Shown: positions 1 to 11,356, counted from the first letter of the stretch. The stretch is DNA of 64,000 bases from Archilochus colubris (GCA_023079485.1 CM041092.1:3243127-3307126); one strand, 5' to 3'. The notes: generated from the letters alone by a model not told the origin. Numbers and translations are program-made.

Positions 1-1458
1 GAGACACCTGGCAGCACTGTGACTCACTGAGCCAGACAAGTTTGGGATGCACTGCAGGATCATCTCCAGAAAAAAAGCAAAAGCCACCTCCACAAAGGTA
101 GGACAGACAGTTCACAGCAGCAGCTTGTCCTCTAGCCACAAGAAATCCTCCCATATAGGATGTAAACACCAAAAGTTACCCTTTTTCTCCCCTCAGACTG
201 CTGTGCTTTCCTCACCCTCAGGCTTGGGAGCCACCAATGAGAATTCTGTGCTGCAAGGAGGAACATTTTGTCATCTGGTTAATATCTAATTCTCCCGATA
301 GCTACTGTAGACTTGGGAGGCTGGGGCCAAGTTTTCTGGTCCACGAAGAGACTTCTCAGTAGTCAAGAAACTGTGAAAAACCAGCCAAGGGAGACTTTAT
401 CTTGCAAGGAGAAGTGGCTAACCCTGTCCTGACCTCCTCTCTCCCTGGAGCATGGACCCACTGCTCTCTGGCCAACACCTCCTTGCCAGGCAGGTCCCTC
501 TGGACCACTGATTATTTTGGCACTGCCCAGGTTTCAGGAGTTCTGCATGAGGTCATGGAGCAGGCAGAGAAGAGGGAATAGGAGCTTGGGAGATGTTTAT
601 CCTGGACTCTGGTTGCATCACTTTGGAGAGCCCACGTGTTCCCTGCAAAATTCCTCTTCAACCCAGGGTCCTCCCTCTTGCTAGGGTTTGCTGGGGTCCA
701 GATGGCCCATTTGGTGCTTAACTTGGGGCTTGTTGGCAAGGTGGTTCATTCAAGAGGTGGCCTTGGTCCTCCTAGAAGCAGCAAGGGAGGATAAGTGCAG
801 TGCCATAAAGGCTGGAGGAAGCTGGATTGCCTTTCCTAAAATATTTAAGTGAGCCAGGGGAGGGAGGAGAGTGGGGATGACAGCAACTTGAAGGAGGAGT
901 GAGGATTCACATCTGTGGGGAAGACTGGGAAGAGGAGGGGGAGGAGAGGCAGGGACAGAGAGAGAAGGATGATGTGATCTTAAAAAAAAAAAAAAAATAT
1001 TATCCACAGCTCAAGAACAGGAATCAGGGTGGGAATCAGCAGCTGGGAGAGGGAAAGAAAATGGAAAAGATGATTTTTAATTTTTTTTCTTTTTTTACAG
1101 TTGAAATACATGTCTTCAATCCTAATGCTGCATGGAAGGGGGAGTTTGCAGCTGGGCACAGAAGAGTTGTCCAGGGTTACAAAAGGAACTTTCTAACCAG
1201 CATGAGCTCTGCAGTCAGCTGGGGTCAGGGCAGGTGGGGGTCTCTGTGGCCAAAAAAAAGGTGTCATTGCTCAGGGCTGTCACTAAAACATGCCTGTGTC
1301 CCACTGCCCTGCAGCACAACTTTATTTCTGTGTCAGGACATGGAACAAGAGACAAATAGGAAAGGGAAGCCAAATGATTTTTTTATTTCTATAATGTCAG
1401 ATTTATTTATTTCTTCTTCTTCTGACTCTTAGGACAAGTTTGTTCACTGAGTTGCTTA
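1..1458. other. Unique non-coding sequence
   Basis: No gene, RNA or interspersed repeat is recognised. The only patterned parts are an A-run near 981-997 and a T-rich patch near 1079-1098. Overlapping open frames on both strands (up to 177 codons at 899-1432) show no domain and run through the A- and T-rich patches, so they are treated as chance frames. Confidence 0.6.
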
Positions 1459-1460
1459 TT

Positions 1461-1514
1461 TGTTGAGGTTTTTGTTTTGTTTGGTTTCTTGTTTTTTGTT
1501 TTTTTGGGGTTTTC
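1461..1514. repeat. T/G-rich low-complexity tract
   Basis: Runs of T separated by single or paired G (TTTTGTTTTGTTTGG style). The complement is the A/C-rich type seen repeatedly elsewhere in the window. Probably a decayed poly(T)/poly(A) tract. Confidence 0.75.
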
Positions 1515-1517
1515 TGA

Positions 1518-2346
1518 ATTTTTATCTTAGCTTTTATAGCTTGACCAGTGAAACCAGCTTCACAAAAAAAACATTTCCCTTTGTAGGCTGAACATTGAAA
1601 GGCTTCACTCAGTGAAGTCCAGATGTGAGGTGCTACTTGGTTTGAATGGCAGGGATCATACAAAATATAAACCAGTTACCAAAGGCATAATATGAATTCT
1701 TACAAAGCCTTGAGGGGCAATGGCCAGACATTGGATAGTGAGACATGGTGAAATTTCTCTTTTTTTCTTAACCTCCAGCACTGCATGAGATGGGAACTTG
1801 CCACGTGTGCCATTAGAAGCAGGAGAAAGCAGATCCTGGGTTTGCTCCTCAGAGAAGCTGCGTGTGCTAAGTGTGTCCCAACAATATTGTTACTTCCTTT
1901 ACATTTATATTTTCTACACCCAAGCACTGATTTGCTCCTTATTTAAGCAACATTTTCTTGATAAATTAAAAAAGCAGCAATAGCCATTACTGCAGGCTAT
2001 ATACAGCCTCTAATATCACTTAAGCATATTACAGAATATAATATCTGGTACTTAACGACTAACTTGCATATGAAAGCTCACATAATGTCTCATAAAAACC
2101 CTTAAAATGGCTTCAGTTTAAGAGTCTCTTTAAAAAAAAAAACTAAAAAAAAAAAAACACCTTCAGGGAATATTGTAAATGAAGTAGCACTCCAGCCTTA
2201 GAAAAAAAATTCACACACTTGCAGAAATTTTTAATATAAATTGAACACATTAAAAATTAATTTTGCATGACCATTTCGCATTGCGGTGCCAATGCATAGT
2301 TAAGATAAGGCCTTAACTCTTCTTTGTTTAAAGTAACATGGAACCA
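1518..2346. other. Unique AT-rich sequence with an A-rich patch
   Basis: Nothing gene-like is recognised. An A-rich patch (two long A runs split by ACT) lies at 2131-2158. The part around 1980-2330 is AT-rich and repeat-poor and could be conserved non-coding DNA, but there is no direct support. Confidence 0.5.
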
Positions 2347-2376
2347 TCTCTGTCTCTCTCTCTTTTTCTCTCTCCT
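2347..2376. repeat. CT-rich simple repeat
   Basis: Short imperfect (TC)n tract interrupted by a T run. Confidence 0.8.
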
Positions 2377-5003
2377 TTATCTGTACATAATTATAATTTT
2401 CATTAATCAGAAATTGGAACCCCATCCTCTTACACTGACAGCCCCAGCTGGAGATCATCGAAACCCCGACCTGTGTCGCTAAGGAACCTTGTTAGAAACT
2501 TTTAGGGACCTCATTAAAGCAAGGTGTGACCTTGCAATTAGGCACAGCTCTGCCTACATGTTTCTACCATCTGCTAGTCAGGGAGAAGAATTGGGTTTGG
2601 TGGGGAAATAGAAGTCTTCTGTGAGGCTTCACTAGGAGAAACCTTGCAGGTTCTCCAGTGACAGAGGTGAAGACTCAGCTGATGGAAATGCTGGCACTGA
2701 AGAGCTAAACCAAGAAGCAGTTTGTAGGATGATGTTGTTCTTCAGCAGGAAGGATATCTAGAAATTACTTTTACCAGTTTTCTTCTTCTTTTGGAACTTC
2801 TTGGTTGGCTTTGTGGCCAAAGCTCTACAGCAAGGAATTCTTGGTTGCTCTGAAACTTCTGAAAATCCTTCTGGGAACATAGGGACCTGTGCAGGAGATT
2901 CTGCTGGCTCGGTCTGCAGAACATTGATGAGAACATTAACAGGACTGCTTCCTGCTGCCTCTCCCAGTCACATCTTTCATCTCTTTATGTGGTTTATGCC
3001 TGTGGCTTTCTGAGGATGCCTCAGCACCTCCAACTCCAGACCATGAAAGAGGCCTTGCAAGGTAAGCTGATGAGGCTGGTAAGCCATCTTCACCACATGA
3101 GTGTCAGGCTGTTTAAAAGAACTTGTATTTCCTTAGTCAGCTCATTTCTTTCAGTCTGAGATCTACCTAAGGAAGAAAACCACTGTAAGGGAAGCCACTC
3201 ACCACCCTGCCCAGCACAAAGGGTGTTCCCTTTCCACCCACCAACCTGTGGGGTATCAGAAAAGAAGGGGGAGTAAATGCAGTTTTTCAGGGTGATGGAA
3301 CAGATTTATTCTATGGGAAGGAAAAAACCAAAAACAAAACAGGTCAGATATTGAAACCATTTCTCAAAAAAACAAAAAAAATAAAGCTAATTCTGTTTTC
3401 AAGGGTTGGGTTTGACAGTGAGCCATTGTCCTCACACACAATATTTAGCTTCTACTGTGCTCTTGGTACCACTGGTCAAATTTTTTTGCCTGGAAACTAG
3501 ACTTTCTAGAGTATTTTATTTTTCCACCTGCCCAAAGGCTTTACTTTCTCCACTAAATCTACTGCTGCTGATCTCTTTAACATAGTAAACATCCCCATCA
3601 TCATCTCACAGAGCTGACTTCAGGTCTACAGAGCAGCAGATGCAGATGTGTGGTGAAGAGTTCAGCTTGAAAACTGTTGTGCTGCTCCTTATGGGACAGA
3701 TTCTTTCTTCCCTTCTCCCACAAAGCTGTCAGAGAATAAAAAGAAACTGCCTTTCATGGCAAGTCGATTTGTGGGAGGTAATGGCACAGTTTAGCAAGGA
3801 ATATTGCAGACAGTAAGACTGCTTGGATTAGAAGCCTTGAATCAGTTTGTAAGGGCTATATATTTCCATGGCACTGTGTTTTGTTGTGTGGGGAATTTAA
3901 TAAGAGATGTAAATCTGCAAACAGCAATGGTATCACCATAAAATATAAAAGATTCATGTATTATAAATAGGTATGATAAGTAAATTATTTATCTGAATGT
4001 ACATCTGGATATTTGTGTGTGCGTGTACACGAGTACATGTTCAGTTTTCTATTTTTGAAATAATTAGTGGCAAAAATCTCCTCTTGTGCATTGCCCTGTG
4101 ACCTGTGGAAGAGTTTTAATGACATTTCAGACAAAGAGCTGAAGGTAGAGCTTGCTCTGTGCTCAACTGGAGCAGCTCAGGCACATGCGGGGAACATCAC
4201 ACACCATGTAATGAACAGAAAAAAAACCAAACCCACCCTCAGTCCAAGGATGCTCAGGGTCTTTCTGGACCCCTGAGAGCACTGAGCTTGCAGTCTGGAG
4301 TGAGAATGGTGGAAAGGATGGCAGGGGCTCTCTAGATCACAACTCAAAATGTTGGAAATCTAAAGTGAATCAATCTGCTGCAATTGCCATTGCAGCTTTG
4401 GGCAGGCACAGCACCAACCTTCCTGTGGTGAACCCCAGCACACCTCCTCCAGCTTCTCCAGGAGCATGGATGTAGCTCAGTGCTATTAAATAACAGGGAT
4501 TATCCCCTGGGCACTGGCAGCCACAGATTCCTCCTCTGTAACCTGTGTCATCTAAAGATAGCTGGCGACACAACCTCCTATTTTTAAGCCGGGTGGGACC
4601 CTTCTAAAATTAAGGCGTGAGTAAAACAAAAATTGTCAAGAGAGCTCCAGAACATTAGAGAAAAATCCTGTGTGACTTCAGTTATGTTATTAACTTTTCC
4701 ACTTTTGCTGCAGAAGTTGTTTCTGTCAATATTTTACTTCAACGGTGCTGAACGGGAGGAAGGAGCAGGGTCCAAGCAGATGGCTGTCAGCAAACTGATG
4801 ACGGCAGTTGAGAATTAGTGTCCAAATACAGTATTTAAAACTTGCTACAGTACATAGTTTCCTGCATATGCATGCCAAAATAAATCTGGTTTGGAGAACC
4901 TTTCAGGATCTTGATTTTTATTTTTATTTGGAGCTTATTCTATTAGGAAGAGCTAAGGAGGCAGCACACCTTATCTTAGCAGGAGGGTGGATCCATCAGA
5001 CAG
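2377..5003. other. Unique non-coding sequence
   Basis: No gene or repeat family is recognised over this 2.6 kb. Open frames are all under 75 codons and have no recognisable motif. Around 3890-4010 the sequence is very AT-rich and leads into a short GTGTGTGCGTGT patch. Confidence 0.55.
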
Positions 5004-5050
5004 CAAATAGATGAACCAGAAAGGCCTTTCCAACCTTTATTCACTCTAGG
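5004..5050 (+). mobile_element. Possible decayed CR1 3' end
   Basis: A GATGAACCAGAAAGGCCTTT stretch followed by CCAACCTTTATTCACTCTA resembles the last ~45 bases of avian CR1 elements (GATGATCT..AGGTCCCTTCCAACC..ATTCTATG). The match is short and diverged, with no supporting CR1 body upstream. It may be coincidental. Confidence 0.3.
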
Positions 5051-6649
5051 TATTGACTTTCTGAATGGTGCTAAGCATCAGGATGAATGATAACTGAGCA
5101 ATAACATTAATTCCTACCCATTTTCCCCCTCCTCATTCCCTATGCACGCACGCTGCAAAAATCTTTCCTTCTTGTGGCAGCTGTGGTTGGTTGTTTGGTT
5201 GGTTTATTTGGGTTTTTTTCCCTTTCCAAAAGAGTTGGTAAGGGATGGACGTGGTGGTGCAGATAATATCTGACATCAAACTGCCAGGGTACCCAACAGC
5301 AAAAAAAAGTTGAGGCACCTGAACCAGCTTTCTTTTCAGCAGATGAGAAGGGGGCAGGTAGTGGCTATTTCTTTGCACATCTTTTGGTCCAAGTGTGACT
5401 AATAAGTTGGTTTAGATACCTGGCTGGAGTGGGTCAAAGCAGGGTCAGGCTGTCTCTTCTGCAGTGAATTAGAGGCTTACATTCATTATCTTCCAATTCC
5501 TCATTAAAACAGCTTTAATGTGGTGAACTTTTGATGGGAGACAAAAGCTTTAATCTTGTGAATATCAAGCCCACCTGTGTTACATTTCCTCTCACGAGCA
5601 GTTAGCAGAAACAGGTTAACAAGCTATTTTAACTCCTTAATCTGCTGAATTCGGGTGGAAACCAGACTTTCACCAGTCACCTGAGTTTGAACTCAAAAAA
5701 AAAAAACAACAAAAAACCCACCCCCCCTACATGCACCCCTAATTTATCAAGCTCTTTTTTCAAACTCTGACTGCTCTAGACACTTTTAATCATCTGTTTA
5801 ATTTTGCACCTTTTTTTTTATCCTGATATATTATATGCAGGTTATACTTAAGGCCCAGATTTGCCCTATTTTTCTTCCTCATCTGACCTAGATTCAAATT
5901 TACACACTGTGAAATAGCTAATAAATCCCCATTAAGGTTGTAAAAGGTGAAGGTTCAACCAATGTGCAAGTCATCAAGTTCTAATGTAAAACTGAATGAG
6001 CCTTGATATTAGCAGCAGTCTCAAAAAGTGAGGCTGAAAGGCTCTACAGGTTCCCAGGTTTGTTTTTTTTCTTCTTCTTCTTTATGGCAGGCTGTGCTTA
6101 AAGCACTTAATCTGAGGCAACACTGTTAAGCTTGTGAAACAACACTGACAACAACACCTCTTAAGAACAGCCATCAAAAAAAAAAAATTCCTCTCTTCCC
6201 CAAAAATGAAACATCAGGGTTTTTCTTTTTGTGCCCAGAAGCCTGCCACCAAGACATGTTTTCAGCTTTGCACATTCTGTATATTTTACTGCATGTAACA
6301 CAGCTCAGTAAATATTTCCTAATAAATATAACAGCCCCTACATACAAATATTCACATAAATGTATGGGTCTTTTGTGTACCTCTCCAGATCAGTGTTGCC
6401 CTCCTGAAACAGAGGGGTTTTGCTTTGCTATTGGAGTCTTGGAGAGTGGTTTGTCCAACTCAAAGAGTGCTGCTTTCTTTTTTTCTTTTTTTTTTTTCAC
6501 TAGCCATAGAAAGTATTACAATGATTTACAGAGACACGCCGAAAGTAAATTATGTTGTAAACGCCTGTCCCTTGGGTTGACAAAGAATCACAGGGAAAAA
6601 ATGCAAAAAGTTTGAAATTCCCAACAGCAAAGGTTGACAGGAAAATATG
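5051..6649. other. Unique sequence with small low-complexity patches
   Basis: Nothing gene-like is recognised. Patches are T/G-rich at 5183-5220 (GGTTGGTTGTTTGG style), A-then-C-rich at 5694-5728, A-rich near 6176-6188 and T-rich at 6474-6498. The 128-codon plus-strand frame at 6229-6615 runs through the T-rich patch (poly-Phe) and is not regarded as a gene. Confidence 0.55.
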
Positions 6650-7140
6650 GTGTTGTTTTTCTGTGAGTAAAAGTAACTTTTATGTTGTGTTTTCCCATGA
6701 GAAATTATAAACTTTCAAAGGAATTTTAGTCTCTTGTATGCACACATAAGAGCAATTTATCTCGTACTGCCCCAGTGAAAACACTGTTAAGACTTTAAAG
6801 CTGTTAGAACTATGGCTGAACTTCATCTAGGCTGCTACTACTTATTTGTTCTTGCTGCCTCTTCTTGTCAAAACATTTACTCAGCCTTCGAAGAGTTGCA
6901 AGTTGGCAACGTGTTAATAATATTAGAATGCATTTGTGTCGGCCATGTGGCTGCAATATTTGAGTAAATTCATCACTTATTTAATGAATAATGAATTCAC
7001 CAGAGTAGCTATGGAGACGTGGAACCATATGTAGTAAATTAAATGGGAACTTGTCAATGTAGAGTAACAGTGAATGTCACCAAAGGAGTTGTGTCTGGTT
7101 TATAGCAGCTGCGATGCACTTACGTCGAGGTGGGTGCAGA
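6650..7140. promoter_or_regulatory. Candidate conserved non-coding element
   Basis: About 490 bases of AT-rich, repeat-free sequence with good complexity and no CR1 similarity. It carries homeodomain-type core sites, for example around 6955-7045 (ATTTAATGAATAATGAATTC-like stretch, then TAAATTAAATG). CpGs are present around 7110-7128. It looks like the repeat-poor elements usually conserved near developmental genes, but conservation was not tested. It could be ordinary unique DNA. Confidence 0.3.
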
Positions 7141-7845
7141 TGGATTTCTTACTAGGGATAGTACAGCCACATTTTTTCACACCTAGGTTGCAGCAGTGCT
7201 TTCCAACAGGTGTGGGAATAAAGTGAGAGTTGACCCAAGTTTCTCTTTGGGGTATGCAGCAAAGGTGGAAGATTCAGGGTAATCCTGCCTGCAAATTACT
7301 TGAAAGCATTTTGAAAAGAAAGGGGAAGAAATGCAAGGTGGTTTATTTGGTTTTTTGGGTTTTTTTTTTTCCTGGTGGGAAAATGTCACCAAAGAAAGGT
7401 GTTTCTCAGCTCAGTTCTCAGCTGCCCTGGAACCTCCAGACGTGAAGGATGTTTTACAAGACAAGTAACAGGGGAAAGCAGGCTTAAATAATAGTAGAAG
7501 GTATGTAAGAAACTGATTAACGTGAAATTCTGAAATTAAAGTCGTGCTTAAGTACAAAAAAACCCAAGGCCATCTTTCTGCTCGGCTCCACAGCCACGAG
7601 CAGCCTCTTGGCCACCATGTCAGAGCTTCCTAATGGAAAAGTCATCCTGATGGCCTCATTTATAGTGTCCAGTGGTTGGGAGAACATCTAAATGGTGGTG
7701 GCTGAAGTCTTTGGACCTCCCTGCCCCCTTCCCACATTCAGCAGAGCCTTAATTCTTCCCCCTGTTCCTGGAGCTGACACAGTTTCTCCTCCTGAAGAAT
7801 TAAATTGGGGTCTCATTTCCAACAAGTATTTTAGGTTAAAAAAAC
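7141..7845. other. Unique sequence between candidate element and CR1
   Basis: No repeat family or gene is recognised. A T/G-rich patch lies at about 7345-7373. A 24-codon frame with a perfect GCCACCATG context at 7617-7691 is judged a chance occurrence. Confidence 0.5.
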
Positions 7846-8432
7846 CTCAGCCTCAGAAGTGACCTCAGAGGTCATCAAGTCCAACCCTTGATCCACTCCC
7901 CCCGTGGTTCCCAGCCCATGGCACTCAGTGCCACATCCAGGCTCTTTGGAAAGATCTCCAGACACGGAGAATCCACTACTTCCCTGGGCAGCCCATTCCA
8001 ATGCCTGATCACCCTCTCCAGAAAGAAATTCTTTCTCATCTCCAACCTAAACCTCCCCTGGCACAACTTGAGACCCTGCCCTCTTGTCTTGCTGAGAGTT
8101 GCCTGGGAAAAGAGCCCAACCCCCCCCTGGCTCCAACCTCCTTTCAGGGAGTTGCAGAGAGTGATGAGGTCTCCCCTGAGCCTCCTCTTCTCCAGCCTCA
8201 ACACCCCCAGCTCCCTCAGCCCTTCCTCACAGGAATTCTGCTGGATCCCTTCACAGCCTCCTTGCTCTTCTCTGGACCTGCTCCAGCACCTCAATCTCCT
8301 TCCTGAGCTGAGGGGCCCAGAACTGGACACAGTACTCAAGCTGTGGCCTCACCAGGGCTGAGTACAGGGGCAGAATCCCTTCTCTGGACCTGCTGGCCAC
8401 ACTGTTCCTGACACAGGCCAAGATGCACTCCT
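7846..8432 (-). mobile_element. CR1 LINE, 5'-truncated 3' portion
   Basis: The longest transposable element fragment in the window (~590 bp). Read on the minus strand it gives the C-terminal end of the CR1 reverse transcriptase followed by the short 3' UTR, ending near 7850-7890 in a GGGTTGGACTTGATGACCTC-type block. The ATTCTATG octamers expected at the very 3' end are absent or decayed. The 5' break is near 8430, where similarity to the CR1 coding region stops and a different duplicated module begins. CR1 elements move by target-primed reverse transcription and are usually 5'-truncated as here. This copy cannot move by itself. Confidence 0.93.
7875..8430 (-). pseudogene. CR1 ORF2 reverse transcriptase, C-terminal fragment, frameshifted
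   Basis: Minus-strand translation gives motifs of the post-RT C-terminal region of CR1 ORF2: [20 protein letters not shown], then [47 protein letters not shown] and [14 protein letters not shown]. The first part (through QVQRRARRL, ending near 8251) and the remainder (from about 8330 down to 7875) lie in different frames, so at least one indel interrupts the reading frame. The catalytic YADD palm and the endonuclease domain are missing because of 5' truncation. Only ~185 residues of a ~900-residue protein remain, so this is a dead fragment. A run of C near 8110-8116 is one plausible site of slippage in other copies, but the break here maps near 8250-8330. Confidence 0.88.
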
Positions 8433-8437
8433 CGCAA

Positions 8438-8614
8438 CCCTTTATATCCCTCTGGGCAGGGCTGGGTGCCACCCCCTTATCAGCTGATTGATTGGCTTCA
8501 CCTGAGAGCACCAGCAGAAGGTGGGGCAGCTCTTCCAGCCCTTTATATCCCTCTGGGCAGTGCTAGGTGCTGCCCCCTTATCAGCTGATTGGCCTCACCT
8601 GAGAGCATCAGCAG
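8438..8614 (-). repeat. Tandem duplication of a ~100-bp TATA/CCAAT-bearing module
   Basis: Two copies, starting at 8438 and 8539 (period 101, with a 4-base ATTG insertion in the first copy). Shared blocks are CCCTTTATATCCCTCTGGGC, CCCCCTTATCAGCTGATT and CACCTGAGAGCA..AGCAG. Read on the minus strand each copy has, in order, AGGTGA, CCAATCA, CAGCTG, TGATAAG and GATATAAAGGG, with the CCAAT-to-TATA spacing about 45 bases. That arrangement looks like a pol II core promoter or LTR. It abuts the 5'-truncated CR1, and the CR1-derived frame reads through the inner copy. No known family is recognised, and promoter activity is inference only. Confidence 0.75.
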
Positions 8615-9477
8615 CATACAGACTTTCAGGTCAGAGAGAGAGTTCCAGTCACATTCCAGGCATAAGACTCAGTTTTTCAGCAAGTTTTTCTTGAAGAACT
8701 CTCTTCTATCACAAAAGTTAATGACAGGCTTCTATCATGATTTTAGTATCTACTCACTGCCTCTCTACACAGTGTAACTCAGAGCCCATCTTCCTCAAGC
8801 TGTGTCAGTCAATTGAAACTTTCTGAAAGCAGCTCCTCCTAATCCTTCCTAAGATTCATTCTAATGCAGTTTTGGGAATCCGTGTCACACCTACAAAACT
8901 TTCCCTTTATTTGTTCAGCTGTGAGTTGTGTTATATCTTGTCATGTCACGTCATGTTGAATAGCATTATTGCCTTCAGAAATGATGGGACAGAGCATGAC
9001 TTAATGTGTTTTGAGTGATGTGACACAAGCTGACATATGTCATAAAATCATTTTCGCCCATCAAAAAAAGTGACAGATCAAATTCAAGCAAAGTTTACCA
9101 TACACTTTTAGTGGCTACCCAATCAACTAAAAACAAATATTTCAAATTGTGAGCCAAATGTGTGGGAGTGTGACTCATTTTTGGTCAGTCCTTACGTGCC
9201 TCACTTGGTGTTTTACATTTCTGACTCTTCTCTTCACATTGTATTATCCAGTTGGTGGGGAGGAAAGTTGCTCAGTGAATTTTTACTGAGCAGTCTGCAC
9301 ATTTTGTCAGTCCATTACTTCTAAATATGTTCTTCTAGTCCTTTCCGCGAACCCTCCCCACTTACCTTCCCTTTCTGGAAGTTATGGCATGAAAATAATG
9401 GTGTACAAATTGTCAAGAATGAGAAAATAATTTTATGTAGCTCTCCATCTATAGAATATCTTTTAGATAAAGGTCTT
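8615..9477. other. Unique sequence with TGACA/TCATG-rich cluster
   Basis: No gene recognised. Around 8938-9048 several TGTCA/TCACGTCATG-like words recur (for example TCATGTCACGTCATG from 8941), similar to CREB/ATF half-sites. This could be chance. Confidence 0.45.
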
Positions 9478-9675
9478 TCACCTAGAGGGCAGCTGAGCAC
9501 TCAAACAAGCTCCCCAGGGCAGTGGTCCCAGCACCAAGCCTGCCTGAGTTCAAGAAACATTTGGATGATGCTCTCAGGCACATGCTGTGATCCTGGGGGT
9601 GCCCTACACAGGGACAGGAGTTGGGCTCAATGATCCTGATGAATCCCTTCCAGTTTGGTGGATTTTATGATTAAA
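9478..9675 (+). mobile_element. CR1 LINE 3' end, diverged
   Basis: The plus strand follows the terminal ~190 bp of a common avian CR1 subfamily. In order: CTCCCCAGGGCAGTGGTCCC, AGCACCAAGCCTGCCTGAGT, TTCAAGAAACATTTGGATGA, TGCTCTCAGGCACATGCTGT, then GGACAGGAGTTGGGCTCAAT and GATCCTGATGAATCCCTTCC. It ends in a decayed TTTTATGATT octamer region. No coding potential is left. The left edge contains a CTCF-like CCTAGAGGGCAGCTGAG word at 9481-9497. Confidence 0.88.
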
Positions 9676-11042
9676 AACCATCATATCCGTTTATTTCCAC
9701 TCTGTGTATCTGCTCATTAAACATTTCTCATAAGGAACATTAAGATAGGAGGGAGAAAATAAATACTTTTGCCTTGTAAACGAATTGCTGCATCTTCTGA
9801 CTACACCAATATCAGTGTGTGGGAATGAGCCCAAAAAAAAAGCTTTTCAAGACTGGAGCTGGGACAACTGGCACTATTCAGGACATGGTACTGCTGTCTT
9901 TATAAAGAGTCAAAGGCTGAAGCCATTTCCAAAGGGGAAAGGCAGCACCAGGCAGTGAAGGGATGGGAAAGATGCTGTGGGTGCCATCCATCGTTGAGAT
10001 CACATAAGGGAACCCTGAAATGTCATAAAATCCCCCTCTGCTCTGTTGTCACTACTGTTGGTTGGATGGGAAATTAACACATTTAATTAACTGCCTGACC
10101 AAAGCAGCTGTTACCTTATCTAAAACTTTGAACATTGATGCCCAGTGTATTCCACTTGGTGTTCAACTGTGCCAGTGGCATCAGACTGATTCTAGTTTGA
10201 TACCAAATGGCACAGCATGAGGCCTCTTGCCACCCGTTCAAGATCTCCCTTAAATTCTTCATGGGGCATAATAATGCTCCAGCCCAAATTGCTTAATAAT
10301 GTTGTTATTCAGGACAGCCAACAAGATACACCACACAGAGCAGAACCTCATCCTGGCCAAACCCAACCCTTTTCTCTCTTTTCTGTTCCTGACATCTGAA
10401 AGTGTTCCTGCTGCCTAGACCATGGATCCATTTGGCATGTGATTTCCATCAGAATACTACAAGTGCTATTTTATTTATGTTCTCTTTCTATCATTTATGG
10501 CAGATGGTTACTTGCCTTAAATTTTTAAAAAATATATCTTGGCTGCAGAATTTCAAATTAGAAGTAAACTATCCAAGGCAGAGGCAACTTTAAGTTCAGG
10601 TATTTTTACAAAGCTAGTTGGGTTTCTTCTTTTTTTTTTGGTTTTTTAGTGCTCATCCTGTGCATGTAAATTTGTCTGCATGCAAGCATCCATATTTATG
10701 TAGTTTTCTAATGCTTGGAAATACTTTTCTGCTTCCAATCTGTGTGTCTATAGGTTTCTACCTTTATCCACTTTTGTACAGAGCTGAAAGAGCTACGAAT
10801 GATGAGCAGCACATCTTGTATACTGCTGAGCTTTTCCTAAATACAATTCAAGGTATAAATGGAGATTTGGAATACAGCAGCCTCTAGACAAGGAGAATTT
10901 TCTCTCTTGATATTTTACCTAATTACCTTTCCCTCCCCCTTCCTGTGCTGTGATAGCCACCATGTTGCTTCTAGAGAGCTTCTACTGTAAAGGAAAGAGC
11001 CCTATTTCTCAGCCAGTACAAACTGGCACAGCCCAGGAAAAG
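9676..11042. other. Unique non-coding sequence
   Basis: No repeat or gene recognised apart from a T-rich patch near 10626-10648. The 89-codon frame at 10618-10887 begins in that T-rich patch and has no recognisable domain. Confidence 0.55.
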
Positions 11043-11081
11043 TAATAATATAATATTATATTGTTATATAATAATAATATA

Positions 11082-11123
<42 letters not shown>
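11043..11123. repeat. AT-rich block with (AAT)14 microsatellite
   Basis: An irregular TAATAATATAAT stretch leads into 14 uninterrupted AAT units at 11082-11123. A perfect array of this length is likely to be polymorphic. Confidence 0.95.
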
Positions 11124-11230
11124 CATATTCCAGGAGAAATATTCTTCAGGTTTAATGTGTGGCCATTGAATGACAGGTAACTTGCAAAGACTATTTTCTT
11201 CCATAGGTTTCAAATCATTGCAAGAGAAAT

Positions 11231-11356
11231 AGACCTCAATCCTGCAAACACTTACGTGTGTGTAACTACACATATGGGAATAATCCCATTAAATCAATGG
11301 GATTACTGGTGTGAATAAAGTTAAGCATGTGTGTAAGTGCTTGCTGGAGCTGGGCC
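11231..11356. mobile_element. Ancient palindromic MITE-like element
   Basis: A near-symmetric imperfect inverted repeat with arms of ~62 bases centred at about 11293. The core is a perfect 10-bp stem (TAATCCCATT at 11281-11290 and AATGGGATTA at 11296-11305) with a 5-base loop. The outer arms also pair: CCTGCAAACACTTACGTGTG on the left matches the complement of CATGTGTGTAAGTGCTTGCT on the right, and GACCTC..AATCC matches ..CTGGGCC. Whole-element palindromes of this type are typical of old non-autonomous DNA transposons in amniote genomes. I recall similar repeats with a CCCATT..AATGGG core but cannot name the family. No target-site duplication is clear. Confidence 0.6.

Noticed and set aside
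7617..7691. 24-codon frame with a perfect GCCACCATG start context.
   Set aside because: Similar contexts occur at 10962 and 38255 in this window with unrelated short frames. Without transcript or conservation evidence they are chance.
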